Source: a virus. From it: a stretch of DNA of 34,142 nt. The stretch covers positions 1-34,142 of IMG/VR virus record IMGVR_UViG_3300030106_001109. The stretch is one strand, 5' to 3'. A program made the position numbers and the translations under genes. Below the pieces are notes generated by a model, which made no database searches, was not told where the DNA came from, and saw nothing but the letters and a program-made list of their open reading frames with translations. Of this stretch, positions 15,251 to 20,621 are shown piece after piece (the stretch's first letter is position 1; each line of letters starts with the position of its first letter).

Positions 15251-15578
15251 GACGGTTCTCCATATAATAGTTTCTCCAAGACTGGAGTGTTTTTCTAGAT
15301 GCTAATTGAAACTGATTGTAGTCTTTTCTTTTTATCAATAGTTTCAATTCACTTAATAATATATTCTTGTGTTCAATCCATAGGTCATGAACATCAGCAA
15401 GTTTTTCACTATGGTATTGTTCAAGAAAGTTTAGTCGTGCTTGAAGCTGTTGTATGCTCAAGTATGCATAGGCTAATCTCTTTGCTCTGTAATTATACTC
15501 GTGCATAAACTGACAACCATGTTCAAGCATCATTCTATCCAAGTATCTTTCGTGTATTTGTTCTTTCTTCAATGACAT
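15228..15578 (-). CDS. Hypothetical coiled-coil-rich early protein
   Basis: 116 aa from ATG 15578, chosen because GGAGG lies just upstream, overlapping the previous stop (GGTTGATATG). Almost entirely helical and charged (SLKKEQIHERYLDRMMLEHG, AYLSIQQLQARLNFLEQYHS, DLWIEHKNILLSELKLLIKR), ending in an aromatic-rich segment. No family recognised. It is coupled between the 69-71-aa gene and the ArdC-like gene (23-base overlap with the latter), so it may be co-expressed with the antirestriction function. Confidence 0.6.
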   Translation of the reverse strand: MSLKKEQIHERYLDRMMLEHGCQFMHEYNYRAKRLAYAYLSIQQLQARLNFLEQYHSEKLADVHDLWIEHKNILLSELKLLIKRKDYNQFQLASRKTLQSWRNYYMENRHVYQTIS

Positions 15579-15579
15579 A

Positions 15580-15789
15580 TCAACCTCCAAAGTTATCAAT
15601 ACGATTGCGTAAATCTTCTGCATCAGTTCTGTATTGTTGCAGCAATCTGTTTTTTATTTCTGCATTAAGACTACCAGAGTTTACTAATACTGAATCTTGC
15701 AGTACCATTATTAGTTCTTCTAGTTGTTCTAGATATATTTTGTCTTGTTCGTGTTGTTCCCAATCTGGTTGGGGTATAATGTTAAACAT
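15580..15789 (-). CDS. Small helical early protein
   Basis: 69 aa from the ATG with AAAGGAG seven bases upstream (71 aa from the ATG at 15795). Opens MFNIIPQPDWEQHEQDKIYL. The middle is a long acidic helix with coiled-coil character (EQLEELIMVLQ, EIKNRLLQQYRTDAEDLRNR). No family recognised; small acidic early phage proteins often bind host enzymes, but nothing here shows a target. First gene behind promoter and operator 15810-15838. Confidence 0.6.
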   Translation of the reverse strand: MFNIIPQPDWEQHEQDKIYLEQLEELIMVLQDSVLVNSGSLNAEIKNRLLQQYRTDAEDLRNRIDNFGG

Positions 15790-15809
15790 ATTCATTCTCC
15801 TTTATTAAT

Positions 15810-15838
15810 AGTATAATTTATACAATGCATTTATGCAA
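15810..15838 (-). promoter_or_regulatory. Early promoter with palindromic operator (ArdC operon)
   Basis: Minus strand: TTGCAT (15838-15833), 17-base spacer, TATACT (15815-15810). The inverted repeat TTGCA-TAAA-TGCAT (15838-15825) overlaps the -35 and spacer. The leader then reads ATTAATAAAGGAGAATGAATATG, nearly the same cassette as at the exonuclease operon. It lies directly after the stop of the preceding membrane-protein gene. Confidence 0.7.
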
Positions 15839-16048
15839 CTATATTCTAGTGCATAGTCTGATCAGTACAACAATCATTCCAATGTAACTAGCAAGAGATC
15901 CCATAATACATAGGACTATAAGCTGTGGTTGAAATGCAACAGGGTAGATAGCAAATACAAAACTCATTGATGTTAGAAATATTGCTATGCTGGAATATAT
16001 AATAGCTGTAATTATATAAGCAGTTTTTTCTTGTCTTAGTGTATACAT
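15839..16048 (-). CDS. Small two-span membrane protein
   Basis: 69 aa from ATG 16048, chosen for AAGGA six bases upstream; a longer in-frame start at 16087 adds 13 residues without a ribosome site. Two hydrophobic segments, about 9-36 (AYIITAIIYSSIAIFLTSMS and following) and about 43-64 (LIVLCIMGSLASYIGMIVVL), separated by a short YPVAFQP turn. A charged N-terminus and a basic end LIRLCTRI. Inner-membrane location is likely. Function unknown; possibilities include superinfection exclusion or modulation of membrane state. Confidence 0.6.
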   Translation of the reverse strand: MYTLRQEKTAYIITAIIYSSIAIFLTSMSFVFAIYPVAFQPQLIVLCIMGSLASYIGMIVVLIRLCTRI

Positions 16049-16082
16049 AATGTTCCTTTCTTTGATTAAATAAAACTTTGCA

Positions 16083-16180
16083 GTCATATGCTATGTCTGG
16101 TTGCATATACTACAAGTAGGCTGAGGTCGGCAAAGTGGTCACCGAGTTACGCATACTGAACCGAGCAGAAGGCATATGAC
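16083..16180. repeat. Inverted repeat GTCATATGC enclosing 80 bases
   Basis: GTCATATGC (16083-16091) and GCATATGAC (16172-16180) pair perfectly over nine bases. They enclose a relatively GC-rich 80-base segment that has short internal pairings (for example TCGG 16127-16130 with CCGA 16142-16145). The repeat could close a stem in a small RNA, or be two binding sites flanking a promoter region. Confidence 0.55.
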
Positions 16181-16285
16181 AAACTCATAAAACAAATACA
16201 AAATAAAATTTAGATTCTTAAGACTAGTCTTAAGTCGCTTGTCGGTGCGAGTACCGACTCTCGCCGAAGGCGAAAATTTTTTTTT
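16100..16285 (+). ncRNA. Putative plus-strand small RNA between two minus-strand genes
   Basis: This gene-free stretch ends in a plus-strand intrinsic terminator, although all neighbouring genes are on the minus strand. Going 5' to 3' it holds a GC-richer part (about 16118-16180), an A-rich linker, the perfect palindrome CTTAAGACTAGTCTTAAG (16217-16234), the hairpin GTCGGT-gcgagt-ACCGAC (16241-16258), and the terminator. A TATACT at 16106-16111 could be a -10, but no convincing -35 is found, so the 5' end is a guess. No open frame of note. The terminator is the main evidence. Confidence 0.4.
16261..16285 (+). terminator. Plus-strand rho-independent terminator
   Basis: TCGCC-GAA-GGCGA (16261-16273) followed by AAA and nine T (16277-16285). 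The T-tract is on the plus strand only. It stands tail to tail with the minus-strand terminator at 16296-16326, so two transcripts appear to converge here. Confidence 0.75.
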
Positions 16286-16295
16286 ATATTTGCAC

Positions 16296-16326
16296 AAAAA
16301 AAGGGCAACCAAATTAATGATTGCCC
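16296..16326 (-). terminator. Minus-strand rho-independent terminator of the 146-aa gene
   Basis: Minus strand: GGGCAA (16326-16321), 12-base loop, TTGCCC (16308-16303), then seven T (16302-16296). It lies about 20 bases after the stop of the 146-aa gene, making that gene a transcription unit of its own. Confidence 0.8.
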
Positions 16327-16347
16327 TGGGAGGATTATGACTTGATT

Positions 16348-16788
16348 TTAACTAGCCATTGATTTCTTCATATTTGCTCTTAACTTCTTTAGCTGGTCTG
16401 GACTTACTGTTTTTCCTTTCTCAGCTTTTATGCTATCCCAATTATTTAAGATATCTTTTCTTTCTTGTGGGGTATATGGTGTTTGTTTTATTGGTGACCA
16501 AACATCATCAATAAATGTATTGAATAAATTCTTATAGAACTCAAACACCTTAATATTTACTTCAAGATTATGAGCCAATAAGGAAACATCAGCTTCCTTG
16601 TCTTGCTCCAATCTATCCATTATCTTTTTGTCTGTGTCGTTCATTCTGTCCAATGCTTTCATATACCAGTTTTCAAAGTATATAACTTTTTCTGCTACTA
16701 TATTTGAACTCCTGCCTATAACTAATTGGTTGGTTTCTGCGTCGTGGTCTGCGTCTATGTTTAATAAATCAGTGATGAAGTTATTCAT
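16348..16788 (-). CDS. Hypothetical 146-aa early protein
   Basis: Opens MNNFITDLLNIDADHDAETN; then a helical, charged body (KALDRMNDTDKKIMDRLEQD, LLAHNLEVNIKVFEFYKNLF) and a Lys-rich end (SPDQLKKLRANMKKSMAS). No family recognised. AAAGGA lies six bases before the ATG. It is the first minus-strand gene next to the structured region 16789-17214 and has its own terminator, so it is a monocistronic early gene, the kind often expressed first for host takeover. That role is inference from position only. Confidence 0.6.
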   Translation of the reverse strand: MNNFITDLLNIDADHDAETNQLVIGRSSNIVAEKVIYFENWYMKALDRMNDTDKKIMDRLEQDKEADVSLLAHNLEVNIKVFEFYKNLFNTFIDDVWSPIKQTPYTPQERKDILNNWDSIKAEKGKTVSPDQLKKLRANMKKSMAS

Positions 16789-16810
16789 TGTGATTCCTTT
16801 CTTTTTTTTT

Positions 16811-17059
16811 GTTGCTCAGGGCACCACGCCCTAAGTTACCATCTCAAAGAAACTAGGTAAAATTCAAATGCAAGTTTAGGTTATGGTCGGTACGGAGGAA
16901 CTTGCACCCACCTCGTGGGCACAATAATAAGGGCGAACAAATAAAGAGCGAACAACGTGAGCACAATATAAATATGGGTTCGCATCAGAAAATGTGTTTT
17001 AATTTTACCTAGTTTATTCTCCGCTTACCTCTTTTTCGTGGGCGTGGTCGCTGAGCAAC
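16811..17059 (+). ncRNA. Large multibranch structured element (candidate noncoding RNA)
   Basis: A 249-base gene-free segment with nested perfect pairings. P1: GTTGCTCAG (16811-16819) with CTGAGCAAC (17051-17059). P2: CCACGCCC (16824-16831) with GGGCGTGG (17040-17047). P3: AAACTAGGTAAAATT (16850-16864) with its 15-base complement (17001-17015). Inside lie P4, TGCAAGTT/AACTTGCA (16869-16876/16899-16906), directly abutting P5, CCCAC-ctc-GTGGG (16907-16919), and P6, GCGAAC/GTTCGC (16933-16938 or 16948-16953 with 16978-16983). A possible wobble pair extending P4, and the GNRA hairpin just downstream, favour the plus strand. No promoter is evident, and a DNA-level role (origin or packaging site) is possible. 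It matches no RNA class I can name. Confidence 0.5.
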
Positions 17060-17067
17060 TGGTGGGA

Positions 17068-17128
17068 GCATTGCACCGAATCAATACATAGATAGTGCAA
17101 TGCGAAGACAGACTCTGCGAAGAGTCTG
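17068..17128 (+). other. Two strong hairpins between the structured element and the terminase promoter
   Basis: Hairpin P7: GCATTGCAC (17068-17076) pairs with GTGCAATGC (17095-17103), nine perfect bases, 18-base loop. Hairpin P8: CAGACTCT-GCGA-AGAGTCTG (17109-17128), eight perfect bases closed by a GNRA-type tetraloop when read on the plus strand. Neither is followed by a T-tract. They may be further domains of the RNA upstream, or part of a packaging or origin site. The rest of the gap 16789-17214 holds no open frame that I support. Confidence 0.6.
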
Positions 17129-17162
17129 CCCATATCATCTTCTGAACCTCAGCAAATCATAG

Positions 17163-17206
17163 GTGTCAAATTATTGGCTTGACACAACATATAGACCCAC
17201 TACTAT
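17163..17206 (+). promoter_or_regulatory. Promoter of the packaging/structural arm with overlapping inverted repeat
   Basis: Consensus -35 TTGACA (17179-17184), 16-base spacer, -10 TACTAT (17201-17206). The -35 is the right arm of the inverted repeat GTGTCAA (17163-17169) / TTGACAC (17179-17185), nine bases apart, which looks like an operator. The ATG of the small terminase gene begins only eight bases after the -10, so the transcript would be leaderless or nearly so. Confidence 0.65.
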
Positions 17207-17214
17207 AGAACATA

Positions 17215-17589
17215 ATGAAGATAGACAAATCACAATCTCTCACAACAAGACAACAGGCATTTATTGATAACCTGTTAACAAATGGTGGTACTGCTACACA
17301 ATGTGCGATCAAAGCTGGATATAGTAAGAAATCAGCAAAGGTTGAAGCTAGTCGCTTACTCAAACAGGATAAGGTTTTGAAGGCACTACAGACACAAGCA
17401 ATGAAGTCACTTGGATACAGAAGTATTAGTGCTTTAGATACTGTATCAAATCTCTCACAAAATGCTAACTCGGAGTACGTAAGATTGGAAGCTAGTAAGG
17501 ATATACTTGATCGAGCTGGTATACGGACTGAAGATAGTCAACAGACTCAACTAGGTAATGCAATCCAAGTGAATATAGACCTGAAGTAA
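17215..17589 (+). CDS. terS: Terminase small subunit
   Basis: 124 aa. The Terminase_2/TerS DNA-binding region is clear: TTRQQAFIDNLLTNGGTATQ, then CAIKAGYSKKSAKVEASRLL with a helix-turn-helix, and a helical oligomerisation part (SEYVRLEASKDILDRAGI). It recognises the packaging site and hands DNA to the large subunit. It is the first gene of the plus-strand arm. No ribosome site precedes the ATG, and the -10 element ends eight bases upstream, so translation from a leaderless mRNA is possible. The large subunit follows after a cluster of tiny basic genes. Confidence 0.85.
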   Translation: MKIDKSQSLTTRQQAFIDNLLTNGGTATQCAIKAGYSKKSAKVEASRLLKQDKVLKALQTQAMKSLGYRSISALDTVSNLSQNANSEYVRLEASKDILDRAGIRTEDSQQTQLGNAIQVNIDLK

Positions 17590-17759
17590 GACGGCTCTGT
17601 TGCCTACATAGAATACAGCACGACACATACGAACCTGTATAGTATACCCCACCCCAAAAACTGACGACCACTATACTGCAACAGGACTAGCTTACGTATT
17701 TTTCCTTTACAAAAGTCCTTCAATGTTTTATGTATGGTTTATAACCAAAGGAGAAAACA
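17590..17759 (+). other. Structured 170-base leader of the small-basic-protein cluster
   Basis: No gene is supported here. It has nested inverted repeats: CTGTTGC (17597-17603) with GCAACAG (17678-17684), and inside it GTATAGT (17637-17643) with ACTATAC (17670-17676). A third pair is AGGACT (17683-17688) with AGTCCT (17714-17719). A weak promoter candidate is TTTACA (17706-17711), 17 bases, TATGTA (17729-17734). It ends in the AAAGGAG ribosome site of the next gene. It could be a regulatory leader or part of the packaging site. Confidence 0.4.
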
Positions 17760-17903
17760 ATGCCAGGACATTACGGAAAAAAGAAACCAATGAAAAAGAA
17801 TGGAGCTTTGAAAGGGAAACAAAAGAACTTGCCTACTGCCTTAAAGAATAAAATCATCAAAGCAAAGAAGAAGAAAAAAGCAAAAGGATCTATGTATGGC
17901 TAA
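17760..17903 (+). CDS. 47-aa Lys-rich protein
   Basis: ATG with AAAGGAG about seven bases upstream. It opens MPGHYGKKKPMKKNGALKGK, continues QKNLPTALKNKIIKAKKKKK and ends GSMYG. Very basic, probably DNA- or RNA-binding or a minor virion component. Similar tiny Lys-rich proteins next to the terminase are common in marine podoviruses as I recall them. It overlaps the next gene by eight bases (ATGTATGGCTAA arrangement), the first link in a chain of overlapping small genes. Confidence 0.65.
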   Translation: MPGHYGKKKPMKKNGALKGKQKNLPTALKNKIIKAKKKKKAKGSMYG

Positions 17904-18057
17904 GCTATGTGCCAAAGGTAAAGCCGCCGCTAAAAGAAAATTTAAAGTATACCCAAGTGCATATGCTAATATGTATGCTTCTGGTGTTTGCTCTGGTAGG
18001 ATTAAACCAAAGTCTGCTAAGAAAAAAACTACCAAACGAAAAAGGAAACGTGCATGA
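17896..18057 (+). CDS. 53-aa conserved basic protein (MAKLCAKGKAAAKRKFK type)
   Basis: Opens MAKLCAKGKAAAKRKFKVYP and continues SAYANMYASGVCSGRIKPKS, ending in a basic run (KKKTTKRKRKRA). This sequence pattern is strongly conserved in unrelated marine phages, including T4-like cyanophages, as far as I recall, but its function is unknown to me. Two Cys (5 and 32) could matter. It overlaps the gene before by 8 bases and the gene after by 4 (ATGA). Confidence 0.75.
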   Translation: MAKLCAKGKAAAKRKFKVYPSAYANMYASGVCSGRIKPKSAKKKTTKRKRKRA

Positions 18058-18314
18058 GTCTTCGTAAATGGATCGGAGAAAGATGGGTTGATATTGGTGC
18101 TCCTAAGAAAAATGGAAAGTATCAACCTTGTGGAAGAAGTAAAGGATCTAAACGTAAATATCCAAAGTGTGTGCCAATAGCTAAAGCAAGAAAGATGAGT
18201 AAATCACAAATACGTTCAGCAGTAAAAAGAAAACGAAGTGTTAAACAAGGAGTAGGTGGTAAGCCAACTAACGTAGCGACATTCAAAAAAAAGAAAGGAA
18301 AGAAACGTGGGTAA
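18054..18314 (+). CDS. DUF5872-like basic protein
   Basis: 86 aa. It opens MSLRKWIGERWVDIGAPKKN and has GKYQPCGRSKGSKRKYPKCV, PIAKARKMSKSQIRSAVKRK and QGVGGKPTNVATF. This is the family pattern of DUF5872 proteins found in marine phages and viruses. Two Cys and many Lys/Arg suggest nucleic-acid or metal binding, but the function is unknown. ATGA overlap with the previous gene; its end overlaps the GTG of the next. Confidence 0.75.
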   Translation: MSLRKWIGERWVDIGAPKKNGKYQPCGRSKGSKRKYPKCVPIAKARKMSKSQIRSAVKRKRSVKQGVGGKPTNVATFKKKKGKKRG

Positions 18315-18483
18315 AGGAATGAAACATTATTTTAGAGATGGTAAACTGCACAAAGGTGCTACTCACAAAATGCCTAATGGTAAATTACATTCTGGTAAGA
18401 CACACACCAAAACAAGTAAACCATTATTTCATATGAAAGAATTATCTAAGACTGCACAGAAGAAAGCGAAAGCAAATGCCTAA
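18307..18483 (+). CDS. 58-aa basic protein with GTG start
   Basis: GTG at 18307 is chosen because GAAAGGA lies seven bases upstream; the ATG at 18319 has no properly spaced site. It opens MGKGMKHYFRDGKLHKGATH, then KMPNGKLHSGKTHTKTSKPL, ending in a Lys-rich helix. The repeated HxGxTHxxPNGxxHxGxTHT pattern is His-rich and may bind metal. Overlaps both neighbours by eight bases. Function unknown. Confidence 0.65.
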   Translation: MGKGMKHYFRDGKLHKGATHKMPNGKLHSGKTHTKTSKPLFHMKELSKTAQKKAKANA

Positions 18484-18742
18484 GTCACCAGCATGGCAAC
18501 GTAAAGAAGGTAAAAATCCCAAAGGAGGATTGAACGCAAAAGGTCGTGCTAGTTATAATAAAGGTCGCACCAAAACAGGTAAGAAAAGAAATCTAAAAGC
18601 ACCATCAAAAAAAGTTGGTAATAAAAGACGTGCAAGTTTTTGTGCAAGGATGAAAGGTATGAAAAAGAAACTAACTGGTGCAAAGAAACGTAATGATCCT
18701 AATTCAAGAATTAATAAAGCACTTCGTGCCTGGAATTGTTAA
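18476..18742 (+). CDS. DUF6321-like basic protein
   Basis: 88 aa. It opens MPKSPAWQRKEGKNPKGGLN and continues AKGRASYNKG; later SFCARMKGMKKKLTGAKKRN and DPNSRINKALRAWNC. This matches the DUF6321 pattern of tailed phages. Highly basic; function unknown. The AKGGLNxKGRASYN segment resembles loops that contact nucleic-acid phosphate. The stop overlaps the next start (TAATG). Confidence 0.75.
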   Translation: MPKSPAWQRKEGKNPKGGLNAKGRASYNKGRTKTGKKRNLKAPSKKVGNKRRASFCARMKGMKKKLTGAKKRNDPNSRINKALRAWNC

Positions 18743-18906
18743 TGTATATAATTAATTACAAAATGTATTTTAGTAAAAAACCAGCAAAAGCAGATGTAAA
18801 AAATAAATTGTTTGATTTGTTGCGTGATGATTTTACTTTACGTACTGCTGAAGAAGAAGATGATTATGTTAAAAAAAAAGAGATACAGGAGAAAAAATGT
18901 TTATAA
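18742..18906 (+). CDS. 54-aa hypothetical protein
   Basis: ATG shares its A with the previous TAA stop. It opens MYIINYKMYFSKKPAKADVK, then NKLFDLLRDDFTLRTAEEED and ends KKKEIQEKKCL. Mixed charge, helical. An internal Met at residue 8 is an alternative start. It is not recognised, but it continues the overlapping chain and overlaps the next gene by 10 bases. Confidence 0.5.
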   Translation: MYIINYKMYFSKKPAKADVKNKLFDLLRDDFTLRTAEEEDDYVKKKEIQEKKCL

Positions 18907-19082
18907 GAGAGTTATCTTTTCAAGATTTACTAAGGCTACGAAAGATTGTAAGAAACACACATTTAAAATTTTATCCACAAGCAGACTTGACTGATAAAGA
19001 AGTTGATAAGTTTATCAATACACTTGGTCCAGATGTTGCTGGTAAAATGATTAAGTATGCTGTAGATAATAACCAAGTATGA
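18897..19082 (+). CDS. 61-aa conserved phage protein upstream of the large terminase
   Basis: AGGAG five to six bases upstream of the ATG. It opens MFIRELSFQDLLRLRKIVRN and has LTDKEVDKFINTLGPDVAGK. Helical and soluble. I recall no function. The last four bases overlap the large terminase start (ATGA), so the two are translationally coupled, suggesting a packaging-related role. Confidence 0.6.
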   Translation: MFIRELSFQDLLRLRKIVRNTHLKFYPQADLTDKEVDKFINTLGPDVAGKMIKYAVDNNQV

Positions 19083-20611
19083 AATTTACATACAAGCCAG
19101 ATGGTGAGATCCTCAAAACTTTTATGAAAGATAATAGTTTCTTTCGTGGTATACGTGGACCAGTGGGTTCTGGTAAATCTGTAGCTTGTTGTATAGAAGT
19201 TTTTCGTAGAGCCTTAGCACAAAAAAAATCTCCAGATGGCATACGAAGAAGTCGTGTTGCTGTTGTGCGTAATACTAATCCTCAATTACGCACCACAACA
19301 ATGAAAACTTGGTTAGATTGGTTTCCTGAAAAAGAGTTTGGCAAAATGAATTGGTCACCACCATATACACATAGAATCAAAATAGCAGATCTAGATTTAG
19401 AAGTAATCTTTTTAGCATTAGATAGACCAGAAGATGTTAAAAAATTATTATCTTTAGAACTTACCTTTTTATTTTTTAATGAAGCAAGAGAAATAGCAAA
19501 ACCAATTATTGATGCTGGTACAATGCGTGTAGGCAGATACCCTTCTATGAAAGATGGTGGACCAACTTGGTATGGTGTAATAGCAGATACTAATGCACCA
19601 GACGAGGATCACTGGTGGAGTGTAATGAGTGGGGAAGTTCCTCCACCAGACCATTTATCAAAAGAAGAAATAATGATGTTAGTAAAACCTGATAACTGGA
19701 GATTTTTTATACAACCTCCAGGTATGCAAGAAGTAAAGAATGTTAATAAAGAAGTAGAACGATATGAACCAAGTAAGAAAGCAGAAAATGCAAAGAATCT
19801 ACGAAGTGATTACTATCAATCTATTGTGCGAGGAAAAACAAAAAGTTGGATTGATGTGTATGTAATGAATCGTTTAGGAACAATAGAAGATGGTAAACCT
19901 GTATACAAAGATTTTTCTATGGATACTCATGTAGCATCAGAACCAATCATACCAGCAGAAGTTCCATACTATGTAGGTATAGACTTTGGTCTTACACCAG
20001 CTTGTGTATTTGCACAACAAGTAAGAGGTCGTTGGTTAATCTTAGATGAGATTGTAGCAAGAGATATGGGTATGGTAAAATTTTCTGAAATATTAAGACA
20101 AATGATACAAAGCAAATATAATAAAAAATCAATAGCAAAAATAATTGGAGATCCAGCTGGAGATTACAGGGCACAAACAGATGAGTCTACACCTTTTCAA
20201 ATATTACGTGGTGCTGGTATTAAGGCATACCCAGCACCATCTAATGATGTAAGTCTTAGACTCGAAGCAGTTAATGCACCACTTACAAGATTAATAGAAG
20301 GGAAACCAGCTATGCTTATTGATAAGAGTTGTAAACATTTAATAAAAGGTTTTGCTGGTGGTTATCAATATAAAAGATTACAAGTATCTGGTGAAAGATA
20401 TACAGAAAAACCAGATAAAAATGATTACTCACACGTACATGATGCACTCCAATATTTATTATTAGGTGCTGGTGAAGGTAAAAAAATTACAGGTAATCAA
20501 CAGGAGTCAAAAGTGGTACAAGCAAAAACTCACTTTGATGTCTTTACAAGAGAGCCAAAAAAGAATATAAGAAAGAAATGGAATATTTTTGATATTCGTT
20601 CAAGAATGTAA
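19079..20611 (+). CDS. terL: Terminase large subunit
   Basis: 510 aa packaging motor. ATPase: Walker A GPVGSGKS at 27-34, Walker B with catalytic Glu in FLFFNEARE (130-138), and a coupling segment near ADTNAPDEDHWW. Nuclease (RNase H fold): Asp302 in YVGIDFGLTP, Asp358 and Asp362 in GDPAGDYR, and Asp455 in HVHDALQYLL. It cuts concatemers and drives DNA into the prohead through the portal encoded downstream. Overlaps the previous gene by four bases. Length is normal for the family. Confidence 0.92.
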   Translation: MKFTYKPDGEILKTFMKDNSFFRGIRGPVGSGKSVACCIEVFRRALAQKKSPDGIRRSRVAVVRNTNPQLRTTTMKTWLDWFPEKEFGKMNWSPPYTHRIKIADLDLEVIFLALDRPEDVKKLLSLELTFLFFNEAREIAKPIIDAGTMRVGRYPSMKDGGPTWYGVIADTNAPDEDHWWSVMSGEVPPPDHLSKEEIMMLVKPDNWRFFIQPPGMQEVKNVNKEVERYEPSKKAENAKNLRSDYYQSIVRGKTKSWIDVYVMNRLGTIEDGKPVYKDFSMDTHVASEPIIPAEVPYYVGIDFGLTPACVFAQQVRGRWLILDEIVARDMGMVKFSEILRQMIQSKYNKKSIAKIIGDPAGDYRAQTDESTPFQILRGAGIKAYPAPSNDVSLRLEAVNAPLTRLIEGKPAMLIDKSCKHLIKGFAGGYQYKRLQVSGERYTEKPDKNDYSHVHDALQYLLLGAGEGKKITGNQQESKVVQAKTHFDVFTREPKKNIRKKWNIFDIRSRM

Positions 20612-20621
20612 AGGAGTATAT

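Noticed and set aside
15888-16106. An alternative 72-codon minus frame
   Set aside because: It overlaps the membrane protein in another frame, and the competing frame has the ribosome site and hydrophobic segments.
16811-17128. tmRNA, group I intron or retron
   Set aside because: No tRNA-like ends with CCA, no tag peptide frame, no intron core motifs, no interrupted gene and no reverse transcriptase in the window.
18812-18994. A 60-codon plus frame within the small-gene chain
   Set aside because: It overlaps two better-supported coupled genes and lacks a ribosome site.
20589-20621. Upstream extension of the proline-rich protein
   Set aside because: The ATG at 20622 has AAAGGAG at proper distance; the extension lies in the end of the terminase gene.
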